Origin: an uncultured Clostridia bacterium
GTDB taxonomy: Bacteria > Bacillota_A > Clostridia > TANB77 > CAG-508
Direction of reading: 5' to 3'
DNA: 64,000 bases
NCBI GenBank assembly: GCA_944393405.1
Contig: CALYAC010000003.1
Span: 1-64,000, forward strand
The notes under the pieces were generated by a model. It was not told where the DNA came from, searched no databases, and saw only the letters and a program-made list of their open reading frames with translations. The position numbers were made by a program, and so were the translations under genes. Shown here piece by piece: positions 55,150 through 64,000 of the stretch; within the stretch, counting starts at the first letter, position 1; each line of letters opens with the position of its first letter.

Positions 55150-57657
55150 TTATTTTTTCTCACCTTTATTTTCTTCAAGTTTTTTTGATAAACTAGACAA
55201 TTCTTCTCTAGTATCTGAATTACTTCCAACATGTTTACCAACACTTGATTTCATTTGATTCAATATATCTTCTTCTATTCTTTCTTCTTCGAATTTTCTT
55301 AATAAAATTATCTGTTTTTTATATTTTATAAATTCTTCTGGTAAATCATCAATTGGAATTCCTTTAGTCTTTTTAAATGCAATAAATTCTGGTAATCTAC
55401 TTACTCTATAATATAAATTCCTTTCGTATTGTTCTTCCTTGCTTAATTCATTTGTTTTTAATCTTCTTCCATTTTTTGCAATCATTCCTCTTGGCATTTT
55501 CCCATTATTATTTGTAAGCCAATGTAATAGTTCTTCGTATGTACTTTTTCCTAATCCATATTTTCTTAATTCTTCTATTTGATCTTTAAATTTTATATAT
55601 TCTTCAGGTAAATTATCTATATCTATTCCTTTACAAGCTTCTAAAGCTTCTCTTTCTTTAGATCTATTCCATCTTGCATATAAGTTTCTTTCATATTGTT
55701 CTTCTTCTGTTAAATCTTCTACTTTATACACTATTCCTTTTTTCATTTTTGATCCATGAGGCATTTCTCCATCATGACTATTTAGCCAGTCTATTATTTC
55801 TTCATATACGGTTTTAGGTTTTATACCCAAGCCATAGCTTCTCAATGTTGCAATTTTTTCTTTATACTCAATATATTCTTCTGGAAATTCTTCTAATTCT
55901 ATACCTTCACATGCTTTTAATGCTCTATATTCTCTTGAACCTTGCCATCTTCCATAAAGATTTATTTCTCTTTTTTCTTCATCAGTTAAATCTTCTATTC
56001 TTAATTTTCTATTGTTTTCACTTATTGAAGCTCTTGGCATCTTTCCATCATGAGTTTCAAGCCACTGTATTATTTCTTCATATGCAGATAGTACTTTCGT
56101 TCCTAATCCATAACTTCTAAGTAATTCTATTTTGTCTACATATTCTTCAAGCTCTTTTGGAAATTCACTTATTGGAACTCCTGCATACTCATCTAATATT
56201 CTTTTTTCATCAGACCTTAACCAACGTAAATATAGACTTCTTTCATCATGCTCATCTTCTGTTAATTCATCTGTTTTTAATGTTTTTCCATTCCTACTTA
56301 TATTACCTCTTGGCAAATTACCATCATGAGTTTCAAGCCACTGTATAACATCATCAAATGTATTTTTCGAATTATAATTTAGCTCTTCTCTAATTTCTTT
56401 AAGAACATCTAATAATTCTAATTCCTCATCTGTAAGTCTTAATGTATCTTGTGTTTTATCATAGTCGCCTTTGACACCTTTTACTCTACTTCCTCTATTT
56501 ACTGCCCCTTGTAATTCCATATATGTATCAATCTGTCTAATCCAGTTGTTTACTGCATCTACTATTACTGTTTCATCCGCTAATTTATCAGTAGACAAAA
56601 CTCTTCCTACCATCTGTTTATATCTAATCTTAGAATTAGTTGGCTTAAATTGTATCTCTCCATCTAAACCTTCTATATGTACTCCTTCATTTAACATATC
56701 TACACAAAACAATAAATTTAAAGCATCTGTTTCTTCTCTTGCTTCAAATTCCTCAATAGTTTTCCTGTTTTCTCTTTGACTTTTTCCTTTTCCATCTTTT
56801 TTACTTATTACATAATCTACTTTTATATTGTTATTTACTTTGCCAAAGATTGCTTGAACATTTTCCATTTTTTCAAACATTTCTTCCCTTTTTTTACAAA
56901 AGACAATATATTTTCCATTTTTCTTTTTCATTGAATCTTTCATTATATCTGCAATGTCAGGAGAATTACTAACAATTGAATTAAGTTCTTCAAATTTTCT
57001 TAATAATCTTTGTTTTCTTTTCTCATCGTCTAATGATTCAATCTGTTCTTTATATTGGTTTAGTTCACCCTTTAGTTCTGATAAAACTCTAGAATATCTT
57101 GCCCCATTTAATACAACTTCATTTTCTTTAGATCCACTTAATGCTTCAGTTAAACTCATTTCATAAATAACATTTTTTCCAAACTTTTCATAAGCCATAT
57201 TTCGTTTATCAGTTCTTTCAGGTGTTGCTGACATTCCTATAATTTCCGCATCAGGATTTGCCTGAATTAATCTATCAATTGCTGGTTCCCAATTCTCAGC
57301 ACCCATCCTATGTATTTCATCAAATATTATAACATCTGGTTTAAAATCCGATAAATCTTGTGCTAAACTAATCTTTTGATATGTTATTGCTCTAAAATTA
57401 CGATAAGTATTTTTTGTCACTCTTTTTCCGTCAAGAAGATATTTACTAATATATCTTTTAAACTGATTTATAATTCCAATATTTGGACTTACGAATAATA
57501 CCTTTTTATCAGGATTTTCTTCCATGTATTTTAAAGGAGGAAAGCTTTTTCCTCCTCCCATTGGAAATATATATGCTGCTCTCTTAAATGCTTTTAGAGC
57601 ATCTTTCATTAATTCAAATGTTTTTCTCTGATGTTTGTATTTTAAATCTACACTCAT
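55150..57657 (-). CDS. SF2 helicase with four C-terminal repeats
   Basis: 835 aa in one frame. Helicase core (about 1-420): PMGGGKSFP, DEIHRMG, SATPERTDKR, then QMVGRVLSTD. From about residue 430 come four copies of the same repeat of about 91 aa as in the 40.7-44.3 kb gene (QWLETHDGxxP, LYxRW, ACKGIDIDNLPEEY, LRxYGLG). It is a clear paralogue. Its junction codons read AAA GGA without an extra C, which gives an internal control for the broken copies. It is followed by no accessory gene. Its role (defence, DNA repair or mobile-element function) is unknown. Confidence 0.85.
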   Translation of the reverse strand: MSVDLKYKHQRKTFELMKDALKAFKRAAYIFPMGGGKSFPPLKYMEENPDKKVLFVSPNIGIINQFKRYISKYLLDGKRVTKNTYRNFRAITYQKISLAQDLSDFKPDVIIFDEIHRMGAENWEPAIDRLIQANPDAEIIGMSATPERTDKRNMAYEKFGKNVIYEMSLTEALSGSKENEVVLNGARYSRVLSELKGELNQYKEQIESLDDEKRKQRLLRKFEELNSIVSNSPDIADIMKDSMKKKNGKYIVFCKKREEMFEKMENVQAIFGKVNNNIKVDYVISKKDGKGKSQRENRKTIEEFEAREETDALNLLFCVDMLNEGVHIEGLDGEIQFKPTNSKIRYKQMVGRVLSTDKLADETVIVDAVNNWIRQIDTYMELQGAVNRGSRVKGVKGDYDKTQDTLRLTDEELELLDVLKEIREELNYNSKNTFDDVIQWLETHDGNLPRGNISRNGKTLKTDELTEDEHDERSLYLRWLRSDEKRILDEYAGVPISEFPKELEEYVDKIELLRSYGLGTKVLSAYEEIIQWLETHDGKMPRASISENNRKLRIEDLTDEEKREINLYGRWQGSREYRALKACEGIELEEFPEEYIEYKEKIATLRSYGLGIKPKTVYEEIIDWLNSHDGEMPHGSKMKKGIVYKVEDLTEEEQYERNLYARWNRSKEREALEACKGIDIDNLPEEYIKFKDQIEELRKYGLGKSTYEELLHWLTNNNGKMPRGMIAKNGRRLKTNELSKEEQYERNLYYRVSRLPEFIAFKKTKGIPIDDLPEEFIKYKKQIILLRKFEEERIEEDILNQMKSSVGKHVGSNSDTREELSSLSKKLEENKGEKK

Positions 57658-57745
57658 TTTTTCTCCTATAAATTACTATATCTATTTAACATTATTAAAA
57701 CAAAGAAAAATATTATAATATAAAAATATATTTAACCAAAATATC

Positions 57746-59074
57746 TTATATATCCTTTTCATTTCTTTCTCTAACAATCATTCTAACTGGTGTTCCTACT
57801 AATCCAAATTCTTTTCTTATTTGATTTACTAAATATCTCTCATATGAGAAATGGAATAAATCTTTATCATTAACAAATACTACAAATGTTGGTGGTTTTG
57901 TTGTAGCTTGTGTCATGTAAAAAATACGAAGTCTTTTTCCTTTATCTGTTGGTGGTTGTACTATAGCAATTGCTTCATTTAAAACCTGATTTAAGACAGA
58001 TGTTGAAACTCTTAACGCATTTTGACTTGCAACACTATTTATTAATTCAAATAGTTTATTTACTCTTTGACCAGTTTTTGCAGAAATAAATAGAATTGGT
58101 GCATATGATAAATATGATAATTTGCTATATACTTCTTTCTTATATTTCTCCATTGTTCCATTATCTTTATCATATTCATCCCACTTATTTACAACTATAA
58201 TTATTCCCTTTCCTGCTTCATGAGCTTCCCCTGCAATTTTAGTATCTTGTTCTGTTACGCCTTCATTAGCATCTATCATAAGTAAACATACATCAGCTCT
58301 TTCAACAGCAAGTAAACTTCTTATAACACTATATTTTTCAATATTTTCCGATACTTTATTTTTTCTTCTTATTCCTGCTGTATCTATAAATACATATTTT
58401 CCAAATTCATTTTCAAATTCTGAATCTATAGCATCTCTTGTTGTTCCTGCAATATTACTTACAATCATTCTATTTTCACCTAAAATCTTATTTACAAGTG
58501 ACGACTTACCTACATTTGGTTTTCCTATTATTGCTACTTTTATTATATCTTCATCATCTTCGTTTTCGCCCATTGGTGGTAATTTTTCATATATTGCATC
58601 TAACACATCGCCAATTCCAATTGCATTTGCAGCAGAAACTCTATATGGTTCTCCAAGTCCTAGATTATAGAATTCATATATTTCATCCGGTACTTTTCCA
58701 TAATTATCAGCTTTATTACATACAAGAACTATTGGCTTTTTTGATTTCCTAAGCATTAAAGCAATATCATTATCAGCAGCTGTAATTCCTTGTTTTATAT
58801 CAGTAATAAATACGATTACATCCGCCATTGAAATTGCTAAATTTGCTTGTTCTCTCATTTGAGATATAATTACATCATCAGATTCTGGCTCAATACCACC
58901 TGTATCTACTAAATTAAAAGTTCTACCTCTCCAGTTAGCTTCTGCATATACTCTGTCTCTTGTAACACCAGGTGTATCTTCAACAATTGATATTCTTTTA
59001 CCCACTACATAATTAAAAAAGGATGATTTTCCTACATTTGGTCTTCCTACTATTGCTACTGTTGGTTTTCCCAT
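57746..59074 (-). CDS. der: GTPase Der (EngA)
   Basis: 442 aa. Two tandem GTPase domains: GRPNVGKSSFFN with DTGGI and CNKAD, then GKPNVGKSSLVN with DTAGI and VNKWD, and a C-terminal KH-like domain. It is needed for 50S ribosome assembly. Confidence 0.95.
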   Translation of the reverse strand: MGKPTVAIVGRPNVGKSSFFNYVVGKRISIVEDTPGVTRDRVYAEANWRGRTFNLVDTGGIEPESDDVIISQMREQANLAISMADVIVFITDIKQGITAADNDIALMLRKSKKPIVLVCNKADNYGKVPDEIYEFYNLGLGEPYRVSAANAIGIGDVLDAIYEKLPPMGENEDDEDIIKVAIIGKPNVGKSSLVNKILGENRMIVSNIAGTTRDAIDSEFENEFGKYVFIDTAGIRRKNKVSENIEKYSVIRSLLAVERADVCLLMIDANEGVTEQDTKIAGEAHEAGKGIIIVVNKWDEYDKDNGTMEKYKKEVYSKLSYLSYAPILFISAKTGQRVNKLFELINSVASQNALRVSTSVLNQVLNEAIAIVQPPTDKGKRLRIFYMTQATTKPPTFVVFVNDKDLFHFSYERYLVNQIRKEFGLVGTPVRMIVRERNEKDI

Positions 59075-59109
59075 TTTATAACCTCCACATCTAATTTATT
59101 AAATATATT

Positions 59110-59166
59110 TTTCTATTTATTATTTCTATTTATTATTTCTATTTATTATTTTTATTTATTATTTAT
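59110..59166. repeat. Short 13-base tandem repeat
   Basis: Three exact copies of TTTCTATTTATTA (59110-59148), a fourth altered copy, and further ATTTATT-rich sequence to about 59225. It lies between der and the terminator of the next operon. It is low-complexity DNA, and no gene is seen from 59075 to 59339. Confidence 0.8.
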
Positions 59167-59285
59167 TGTTATTTTTTATTATTTGTTTTTTATATTTGTT
59201 TCTAATTATTTATTATTTGCTATTTATTGATATTAGCATTAATTAATATTAGTAAACAGCACATAATAATTTTACTATAATAAGC

Positions 59286-59313
59286 AAAAAATAGCAAGAA
59301 AATCTTGCTATTT
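59286..59313 (-). terminator. Terminator of the membrane-protein operon
   Basis: 11-bp perfect inverted repeat (59289-59299 and 59303-59313, loop of 3), with a six-T tract on the minus strand, about 26 bases past the stop of the TPR-like gene. Confidence 0.9.
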
Positions 59314-59339
59314 ACTATATTTAAAAGCATTTAAATAAA

Positions 59340-60221
59340 TTATTTTGTTTCTCCTGATTCTTTTCTAAAATTAATATATTCCTTAATTATAGACATTAAT
59401 CCTTCATGGATATCCTTATCTGTTTTAAATATATATACATTATTGTAATAATGTACTAATTTTTCATATAGATATAGTTTTCTATCCTTACTTTTTTCCT
59501 TCTTTAAAGCTTCCTCTAAATTTTTTATAACTGTTAAATATGTTGATATAATTTTATCATTTACCTCATATTCTAATCCTTCATCCCTAATATATTTAAC
59601 AACACCTATATCTGGTATGTTTCTTAGTTTTATACCAACCATTTTTGATAAATATTCAATCTCATCTTCATTTTCCTTTCTTGGAAAAATTAAGAATGAA
59701 TATCTTAATATATTATATGCTAATTCATGCTTTTTTTGTTCAATACAAAAATATGCATATTTTCTATATAACATAGAGACTTCAACTGGTTCTAATATTA
59801 TTTCTTTAGCTTTATTAAAATACACTTCAAAATTATGAAAATCATTTAATCTAATATAATTTTCCAATAACTCCAAATACATTTTTCCACTATTTGGATT
59901 CCATTTAAATGCATTATTTATTTCTTTTATTGATTCATTGTACATTCTTTTTTCAAAATATATTACAGCTTTTAGATAATATAGCTCTGATATAAAATTT
60001 CTTGTCCACGAAATGTTTACTTGTTTTTCCATGTTTTGACAAAATAGAATAAATTCTAGTTCATTTGCAAAATCATAAACTCTCCCATGACCATTTATTT
60101 CAACTACATCTATATCATTAAATAAACTATCTAATTTTTTATCTGCTTCTTCTATATTTTTATGTCTTATAAATTCATTAATTTCTTCTATTCTTTTTAT
60201 AATTTCTGAACTATTATTCAT
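59340..60221 (-). CDS. TPR-like soluble protein
   Basis: 293 aa, entirely helical. The repeats AVIYFEKRMYNESIKEINNAF, then NSGKMYLELLENYIRLNDFHNFEVYFNKAK and YAYFCIEQKKHELAYNILRYS, have TPR-like spacing. It probably binds a partner protein. It ends the operon with two large membrane proteins. Confidence 0.65.
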   Translation of the reverse strand: MNNSSEIIKRIEEINEFIRHKNIEEADKKLDSLFNDIDVVEINGHGRVYDFANELEFILFCQNMEKQVNISWTRNFISELYYLKAVIYFEKRMYNESIKEINNAFKWNPNSGKMYLELLENYIRLNDFHNFEVYFNKAKEIILEPVEVSMLYRKYAYFCIEQKKHELAYNILRYSFLIFPRKENEDEIEYLSKMVGIKLRNIPDIGVVKYIRDEGLEYEVNDKIISTYLTVIKNLEEALKKEKSKDRKLYLYEKLVHYYNNVYIFKTDKDIHEGLMSIIKEYINFRKESGETK

Positions 60222-60263
60222 TTAATTATCTACTTCCTTTTTATTATTAATAATATACTTGTT

Positions 60264-61958
60264 TTAAGCAGCTACTTGATTTACTTTTTTTCTAATAATC
60301 ACAAACATATTCACTATAATTATTATTAAAAATGTTATAAAAGATATTAAATATGCTGCTTTCATTATTGCTGTTCCTTTATATTTTACAACTATTACTC
60401 CTTTGTCCACATTATTTAAATTAATTTGTAAAAAACCATTTTCTGATTCTTCTATATCAATTTTCTCTGTTTTATTATCAGTTTTTAAAGTTACATCATA
60501 CCCTAAATAATATATATATGGCAATTCTAATTTTGCATTTTCTCTTACTTCTGACACATAGAATTCCATTTCAGAGCCATTTTTTTGTTCATTTTCAATA
60601 TTAACATGTCCATCTAAAATATATATTGTATTTTCTCTATGCTTAATATATTCTAGATTATTATATGCTTTACTAGGTAGATATTCAAAAGTGGCACATC
60701 CGGCATGAACTCTTCCTGTATAATCATTTACCGAAACAGAAGGCCAAATATCTTCTTCTGACCAATCTTTTTGAAAATCTATTCTTCTCGTAAATGGAAT
60801 AAATAGTAATATACTTATAGTTGAAAGCACAATTATATCTTTCATTTGAAAATCTTTTATTACATAGCTATAATTTACAGCAGCAATAAATGCAAAGAAG
60901 AAAGAAGAAAATTCTAATAATCTAAATGTAAATTGTATCATTTTTAATATATATGGAAATTTTTCAAATGGAAATATTTTTAGTGATATTATTATACACA
61001 TAATTCCACTAATTAGTGAGAATAGATAAATCATTTTATTCTCTTTTTCTATTTTTTTAAATGTAATAAATGTAAGTAATAATCCAATTAATGTAACAAA
61101 ACCAATTTCTCTTACAAGTTCTCCATTTTCTGTATAGATTAAATCAATTAAGTCCGTTTTACTATCTATAATGGTAGCATCATTTTCCATTCTGCCTTCT
61201 TTGAAAACTTCATATTCTGTATCTAACTTATGCTCTAACATAGGTAATAGATAAAAACTAGAAAGCAAGATTATTAATAAAATATTTATTAATAGCATTT
61301 TTAATACTTCAACATTTTTTAGTTTTTTAATATTAATAAGCAGATATATAAATGAAAATATCGCCACATACATTGCTATTACAATATGTGTAATTATGAG
61401 CCCAACAGCACCTAATAAAAGTGCCATACTGCTTCTAATACTCTTATTATCATTATTAAAAATATGATACAATCCAAGGAAAGTTATTGGAATAAATATA
61501 AATGAAGCTAGCTCTGCTATTGCTACTCTTAAATACATATCTGTTAGCCTATATGGAGCAAAAATATATATTACACTTGATATAATTCCTGCATATCTAT
61601 TCTTTGTAACTTTTTTTGTAAATTCATACATTGCAATACCACTTAAAAAGCTTATTAAGATCATAAACATTTTAAGTATTAGTTCATATGAATTAGTAAA
61701 TAGTCTAAAAATCATTGGAACATATGCTGTAAAAGGACTATAGAATATGTTCCAAGAATATCCAAATCCATTACAAAAGTTTGACATTATTACAGGAAAT
61801 GATTGGCTATCTTCTATGGACTGATATGTTCCCATAAGTCTTGCTATATGTTGAATTCCATCATCCCTATATATATCAATGTTTTTACTTAAAAATGGAA
61901 GTGAAACTATTAATGTAAATATTAATATTATTAAATAATCTTTAATCTTTTCTTTCAT
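60264..61958 (-). CDS. Large polytopic membrane protein (PTPS-related/YfhO-like), copy 2
   Basis: 564 aa with about thirteen membrane segments. The first outside loop has DIYRDDGIQHIARLMGTYQSI, and the C-terminus has a beta-rich outside domain ending in a last membrane helix (PYIYYLGYDVTLKTDN, ENGFLQI). This matches the family named 6-pyruvoyl-tetrahydropterin synthase-related, thought to be GT-C-like. Its start overlaps the end of the upstream paralogue by 17 bases. Function unknown. Confidence 0.7.
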   Translation of the reverse strand: MKEKIKDYLIILIFTLIVSLPFLSKNIDIYRDDGIQHIARLMGTYQSIEDSQSFPVIMSNFCNGFGYSWNIFYSPFTAYVPMIFRLFTNSYELILKMFMILISFLSGIAMYEFTKKVTKNRYAGIISSVIYIFAPYRLTDMYLRVAIAELASFIFIPITFLGLYHIFNNDNKSIRSSMALLLGAVGLIITHIVIAMYVAIFSFIYLLINIKKLKNVEVLKMLLINILLIILLSSFYLLPMLEHKLDTEYEVFKEGRMENDATIIDSKTDLIDLIYTENGELVREIGFVTLIGLLLTFITFKKIEKENKMIYLFSLISGIMCIIISLKIFPFEKFPYILKMIQFTFRLLEFSSFFFAFIAAVNYSYVIKDFQMKDIIVLSTISILLFIPFTRRIDFQKDWSEEDIWPSVSVNDYTGRVHAGCATFEYLPSKAYNNLEYIKHRENTIYILDGHVNIENEQKNGSEMEFYVSEVRENAKLELPYIYYLGYDVTLKTDNKTEKIDIEESENGFLQINLNNVDKGVIVVKYKGTAIMKAAYLISFITFLIIIIVNMFVIIRKKVNQVAA

Positions 61959-63678
61959 TTATTTCCTCTTTATCTTTTTTTCTAAAGTAAATTATATAGC
62001 ATATAAATAGTATTACACTAATTCCAGAACCAATATATGCAGTTTTTTCTATGGTTGTACCAGTATAATTTACTATAATCTCTGCATTTTCTATATCATG
62101 TGGAATCGTTATTTGTAAAAAACCATTTTCTGATTCTGATGTATTAATTACAGTCTCAGTACTACTTTTTTCTACTAATTTTACTGTATAACCAGGGTAA
62201 AATAAATATGGTAATTCAAGTTTGGTACCTTCTTTTGCTTTTTCTAAAGATATCTTCATCTTTAATCCATATTTTTCTTCATTACTAATTATAGCTTCAC
62301 CGTTAATTACATAGGTTTCATCTGTTCTTGTATACAAATATCCCCTCTGTTCTTTTAATGCCTTAAGAGGCATATAATCTCTGTTTACAGAAAAATAGTG
62401 AATTTTAGGATTTTGCACAATTTGTTCTTCATAAGAACTATCTATAGTTTGATATCCTATTTGATAGCTTGATAATTCTTTTAATGTAAATATAAATAAA
62501 ATCAAAATTACTATCATATATATACCATCTTGAGTTTTTTTGTTTTTGATTTCTTTAATTAAAAAGTAAACATTTATTGCACATATTGGAGTTAAGAAAA
62601 ACAAAGCAAATCCTAATAGTCTCCATGGATATTGTAATGTACATAAAAAGTCTGGTATGATAATCCATGGAAAAAACTTCGTGCACATAATAATTGAAAT
62701 AACTGCAAGTACAATATTTGTTATATATAAATCTTTTAGCTTTTTATCTAATTTTTTAAATACAAATATTCCTAATAATAGCATTGTAATAAAAGGTATT
62801 CCTATAACAAATGATACTCCATTTTCTTCATTTTTATCTTTTAATAATTGCCATAATTCAATAGTATTATTTGCTACATATTTTCCACTAGTCTTTAGTG
62901 CATCAGGTTCGAATATTGCATATTCTGCACTTTGTTTAAATTCTAACATAGGTACCCAAAATATTGCACTAATAAGTAATATGAAAATTACATTTATTAG
63001 ACATTTTATAAGTACATCTTTTTTAAAGAATAATTTCAAATTAAATAAAATATATATTAAACAAAATACAGCCGTATATATAGTAGATATAGTATGTGAA
63101 AGCATAAGTCCAGTTGCTCCAATAGCTATATAATAATGTTTTTTTCCATTGCCATTTAATAAATTATATAATCCCAAAAATACAAGTGGTATAAATACAA
63201 ATGCTGTAAATTCTCCTATAGCAAATCTATTATAAATATTTTCTAGTCTATATGGTAAAATCATATAAACTATTGCCCCAATTAATGCCAATTTCTTTTT
63301 TTCTGTTATTTCCATTAGAAATTGATACATAGTTATTCCTGAAAGAATAACAGTTATTGCAGCAAAAATTTTTATTCCATTTATAAAAGATCCCATAAAT
63401 ATACTTAAAAAATATGGAACGTATGACACAATGCTTGGATAAAATGCTGTCATACTATAACCCCAATCATTGCAAAAAAATGGCTGTATTAAAAAAGGAA
63501 AGCTTTCATTTTTAACTGCATTGTCAATCCCAATTATTCTAATTAAATGAAGCCACCCATCATCTGTTCCTCTTATTTGCAAGCCTATTAAAGGTAGTGA
63601 AACTAATATGCCTATAATTGTAATAATAATATATGGAACACATCTTTTATTTTTTAAAGCCTCTAACTTTCTTTTCAT
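61942..63678 (-). CDS. Large polytopic membrane protein (PTPS-related/YfhO-like), copy 1
   Basis: 578 aa, same design as the gene downstream: DDGWLHLIRIIGIDNAV in the first loop, about thirteen membrane segments, and a C-terminal outside domain with LPYLFYPGYTVKL and SENGFLQITI. The two are tandem duplicates that have diverged. The acidic pair DD in the first loop fits a GT-C-type catalytic site (inference). Confidence 0.7.
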   Translation of the reverse strand: MKRKLEALKNKRCVPYIIITIIGILVSLPLIGLQIRGTDDGWLHLIRIIGIDNAVKNESFPFLIQPFFCNDWGYSMTAFYPSIVSYVPYFLSIFMGSFINGIKIFAAITVILSGITMYQFLMEITEKKKLALIGAIVYMILPYRLENIYNRFAIGEFTAFVFIPLVFLGLYNLLNGNGKKHYYIAIGATGLMLSHTISTIYTAVFCLIYILFNLKLFFKKDVLIKCLINVIFILLISAIFWVPMLEFKQSAEYAIFEPDALKTSGKYVANNTIELWQLLKDKNEENGVSFVIGIPFITMLLLGIFVFKKLDKKLKDLYITNIVLAVISIIMCTKFFPWIIIPDFLCTLQYPWRLLGFALFFLTPICAINVYFLIKEIKNKKTQDGIYMIVILILFIFTLKELSSYQIGYQTIDSSYEEQIVQNPKIHYFSVNRDYMPLKALKEQRGYLYTRTDETYVINGEAIISNEEKYGLKMKISLEKAKEGTKLELPYLFYPGYTVKLVEKSSTETVINTSESENGFLQITIPHDIENAEIIVNYTGTTIEKTAYIGSGISVILFICYIIYFRKKDKEEINERKD

Positions 63679-63707
63679 ATTATGCTTTAGCCCTTTCGTC
63701 TTATGTT

Positions 63708-64000
63708 TTAATATGTAATTTTTCCTTCCAATAGGTCATCATGTTCAATCCATTCATTTACATCAATTTCTTGATAATCATGATCATTTATTCTAACAAA
63801 TACTTTTGCTATTCCACTATTAATAATCATCTTTCTACACATTTGACAACAGCCAGGGCTTTCTTCATATTCTCCTGAATCTGTTCTATATTGTACAAGA
63901 TAAAGTGTTCCTCCAATCATGTCTTTTCTTGCTCCACTAATAATCGCATTTTGCTCTGCATGTACACTTCTACATGCATCATATCCAGCATGTCTCACAT
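63708..64000 (-). CDS. dCMP/cytidine deaminase-like protein, 5' end cut by the window
   Basis: The last 97 or so residues are visible. The zinc site has HAEQNAII (His and catalytic Glu) and PGCCQMCRKMI (two Cys ligands), as in ComEB/dCMP deaminases. A GTG at 63998 is in frame, but the conserved part continues past the window edge, so the true start lies outside. Confidence 0.85.
   Translation of the reverse strand, partial: VRHAGYDACRSVHAEQNAIISGARKDMIGGTLYLVQYRTDSGEYEESPGCCQMCRKMIINSGIAKVFVRINDHDYQEIDVNEWIEHDDLLEGKITY

Noticed and set aside
59110..59225. CRISPR array
   Set aside because: The units are 13 bases without spacers and of low complexity.

Overview
The window is very AT-rich DNA from a low-GC Gram-positive bacterium. 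An intact-looking SpoIIM gene next to xerD, ECF sigma/anti-sigma pairs, AGGAGG-type ribosome binding sites, an ABC-F protein of the Lsa type and a GpsA/PlsY pair point to the class Clostridia, probably an uncultured gut-associated lineage (inference). Almost every gene is on the minus strand. Only a small hypothetical gene near 53.1 kb and a broken MGMT-like gene near 17.5 kb are on the plus strand. No insertion sequence, prophage, CRISPR array, tRNA or rRNA gene was seen. The only structural RNA is RNase P RNA (about 51.6-51.95 kb).

Layout, left to right. 0-5.4 kb: a surface-modification locus (DHHW protein, MBOAT acyltransferase, SGNH hydrolase, DUF4358 protein) with an RsiV-like anti-sigma and its ECF sigma. 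5.6-8.8 kb: an AI-2E family exporter, a pentapeptide-repeat protein and a second sigma/anti-sigma pair. 9-10.8 kb: alkylation repair (tag, ogt) and a ferredoxin. 10.8-26 kb: mixed accessory genes (acetyltransferases, NUDIX, a giant MacB-like ABC protein, DUF1848, ComB, flavodoxin, Lsa-type ABC-F). 26.2-26.9 kb: a compositionally foreign membrane gene. 27-29.9 kb: the copper operon csoR-copZ-copA, with a CsoR-type operator inside a consensus promoter. 30-40.2 kb: housekeeping and signalling (nnrD, MBL hydrolase, GGDEF/EAL, patatin, rny, xerD, spoIIM, endonuclease Q). 40.2-45.2 kb: a large repeat-containing SF2 helicase with small partner genes. 45.3-50.7 kb: lytic transglycosylase, polA and a GT-C-like membrane protein. 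50.8-51.5 kb: a second foreign gene. 51.6-55 kb: rnpB, gpsA and plsY. 55.1-57.7 kb: a second repeat helicase. 57.7-64 kb: der, a TPR-like protein, two paralogous large membrane proteins and a dCMP deaminase cut by the window edge.

The main finding is a decoding anomaly. Four genes (ogt, spoIIM, plsY and the 40.7-44.3 kb helicase) look frameshifted, seven times in all. Every break is the same: one extra C directly before a glycine codon GGA or GGG, so that the reading frame meets an in-frame CGG. Skipping one base restores the conserved protein each time, and the frame arithmetic is exact. Elsewhere I found about seventy CGG trinucleotides on the coding strand of genes, all outside the reading frame except two, both in the foreign gene at 50.8-51.5 kb. 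In native genes of this window CGG is therefore never an ordinary arginine codon and always marks a +1 frame change. This suggests recoding at a hungry or unassigned CGG codon, either by out-of-frame binding of tRNA-Gly or by quadruplet CGGR decoding. Sequencing artefact and gene decay are less likely but must be excluded.
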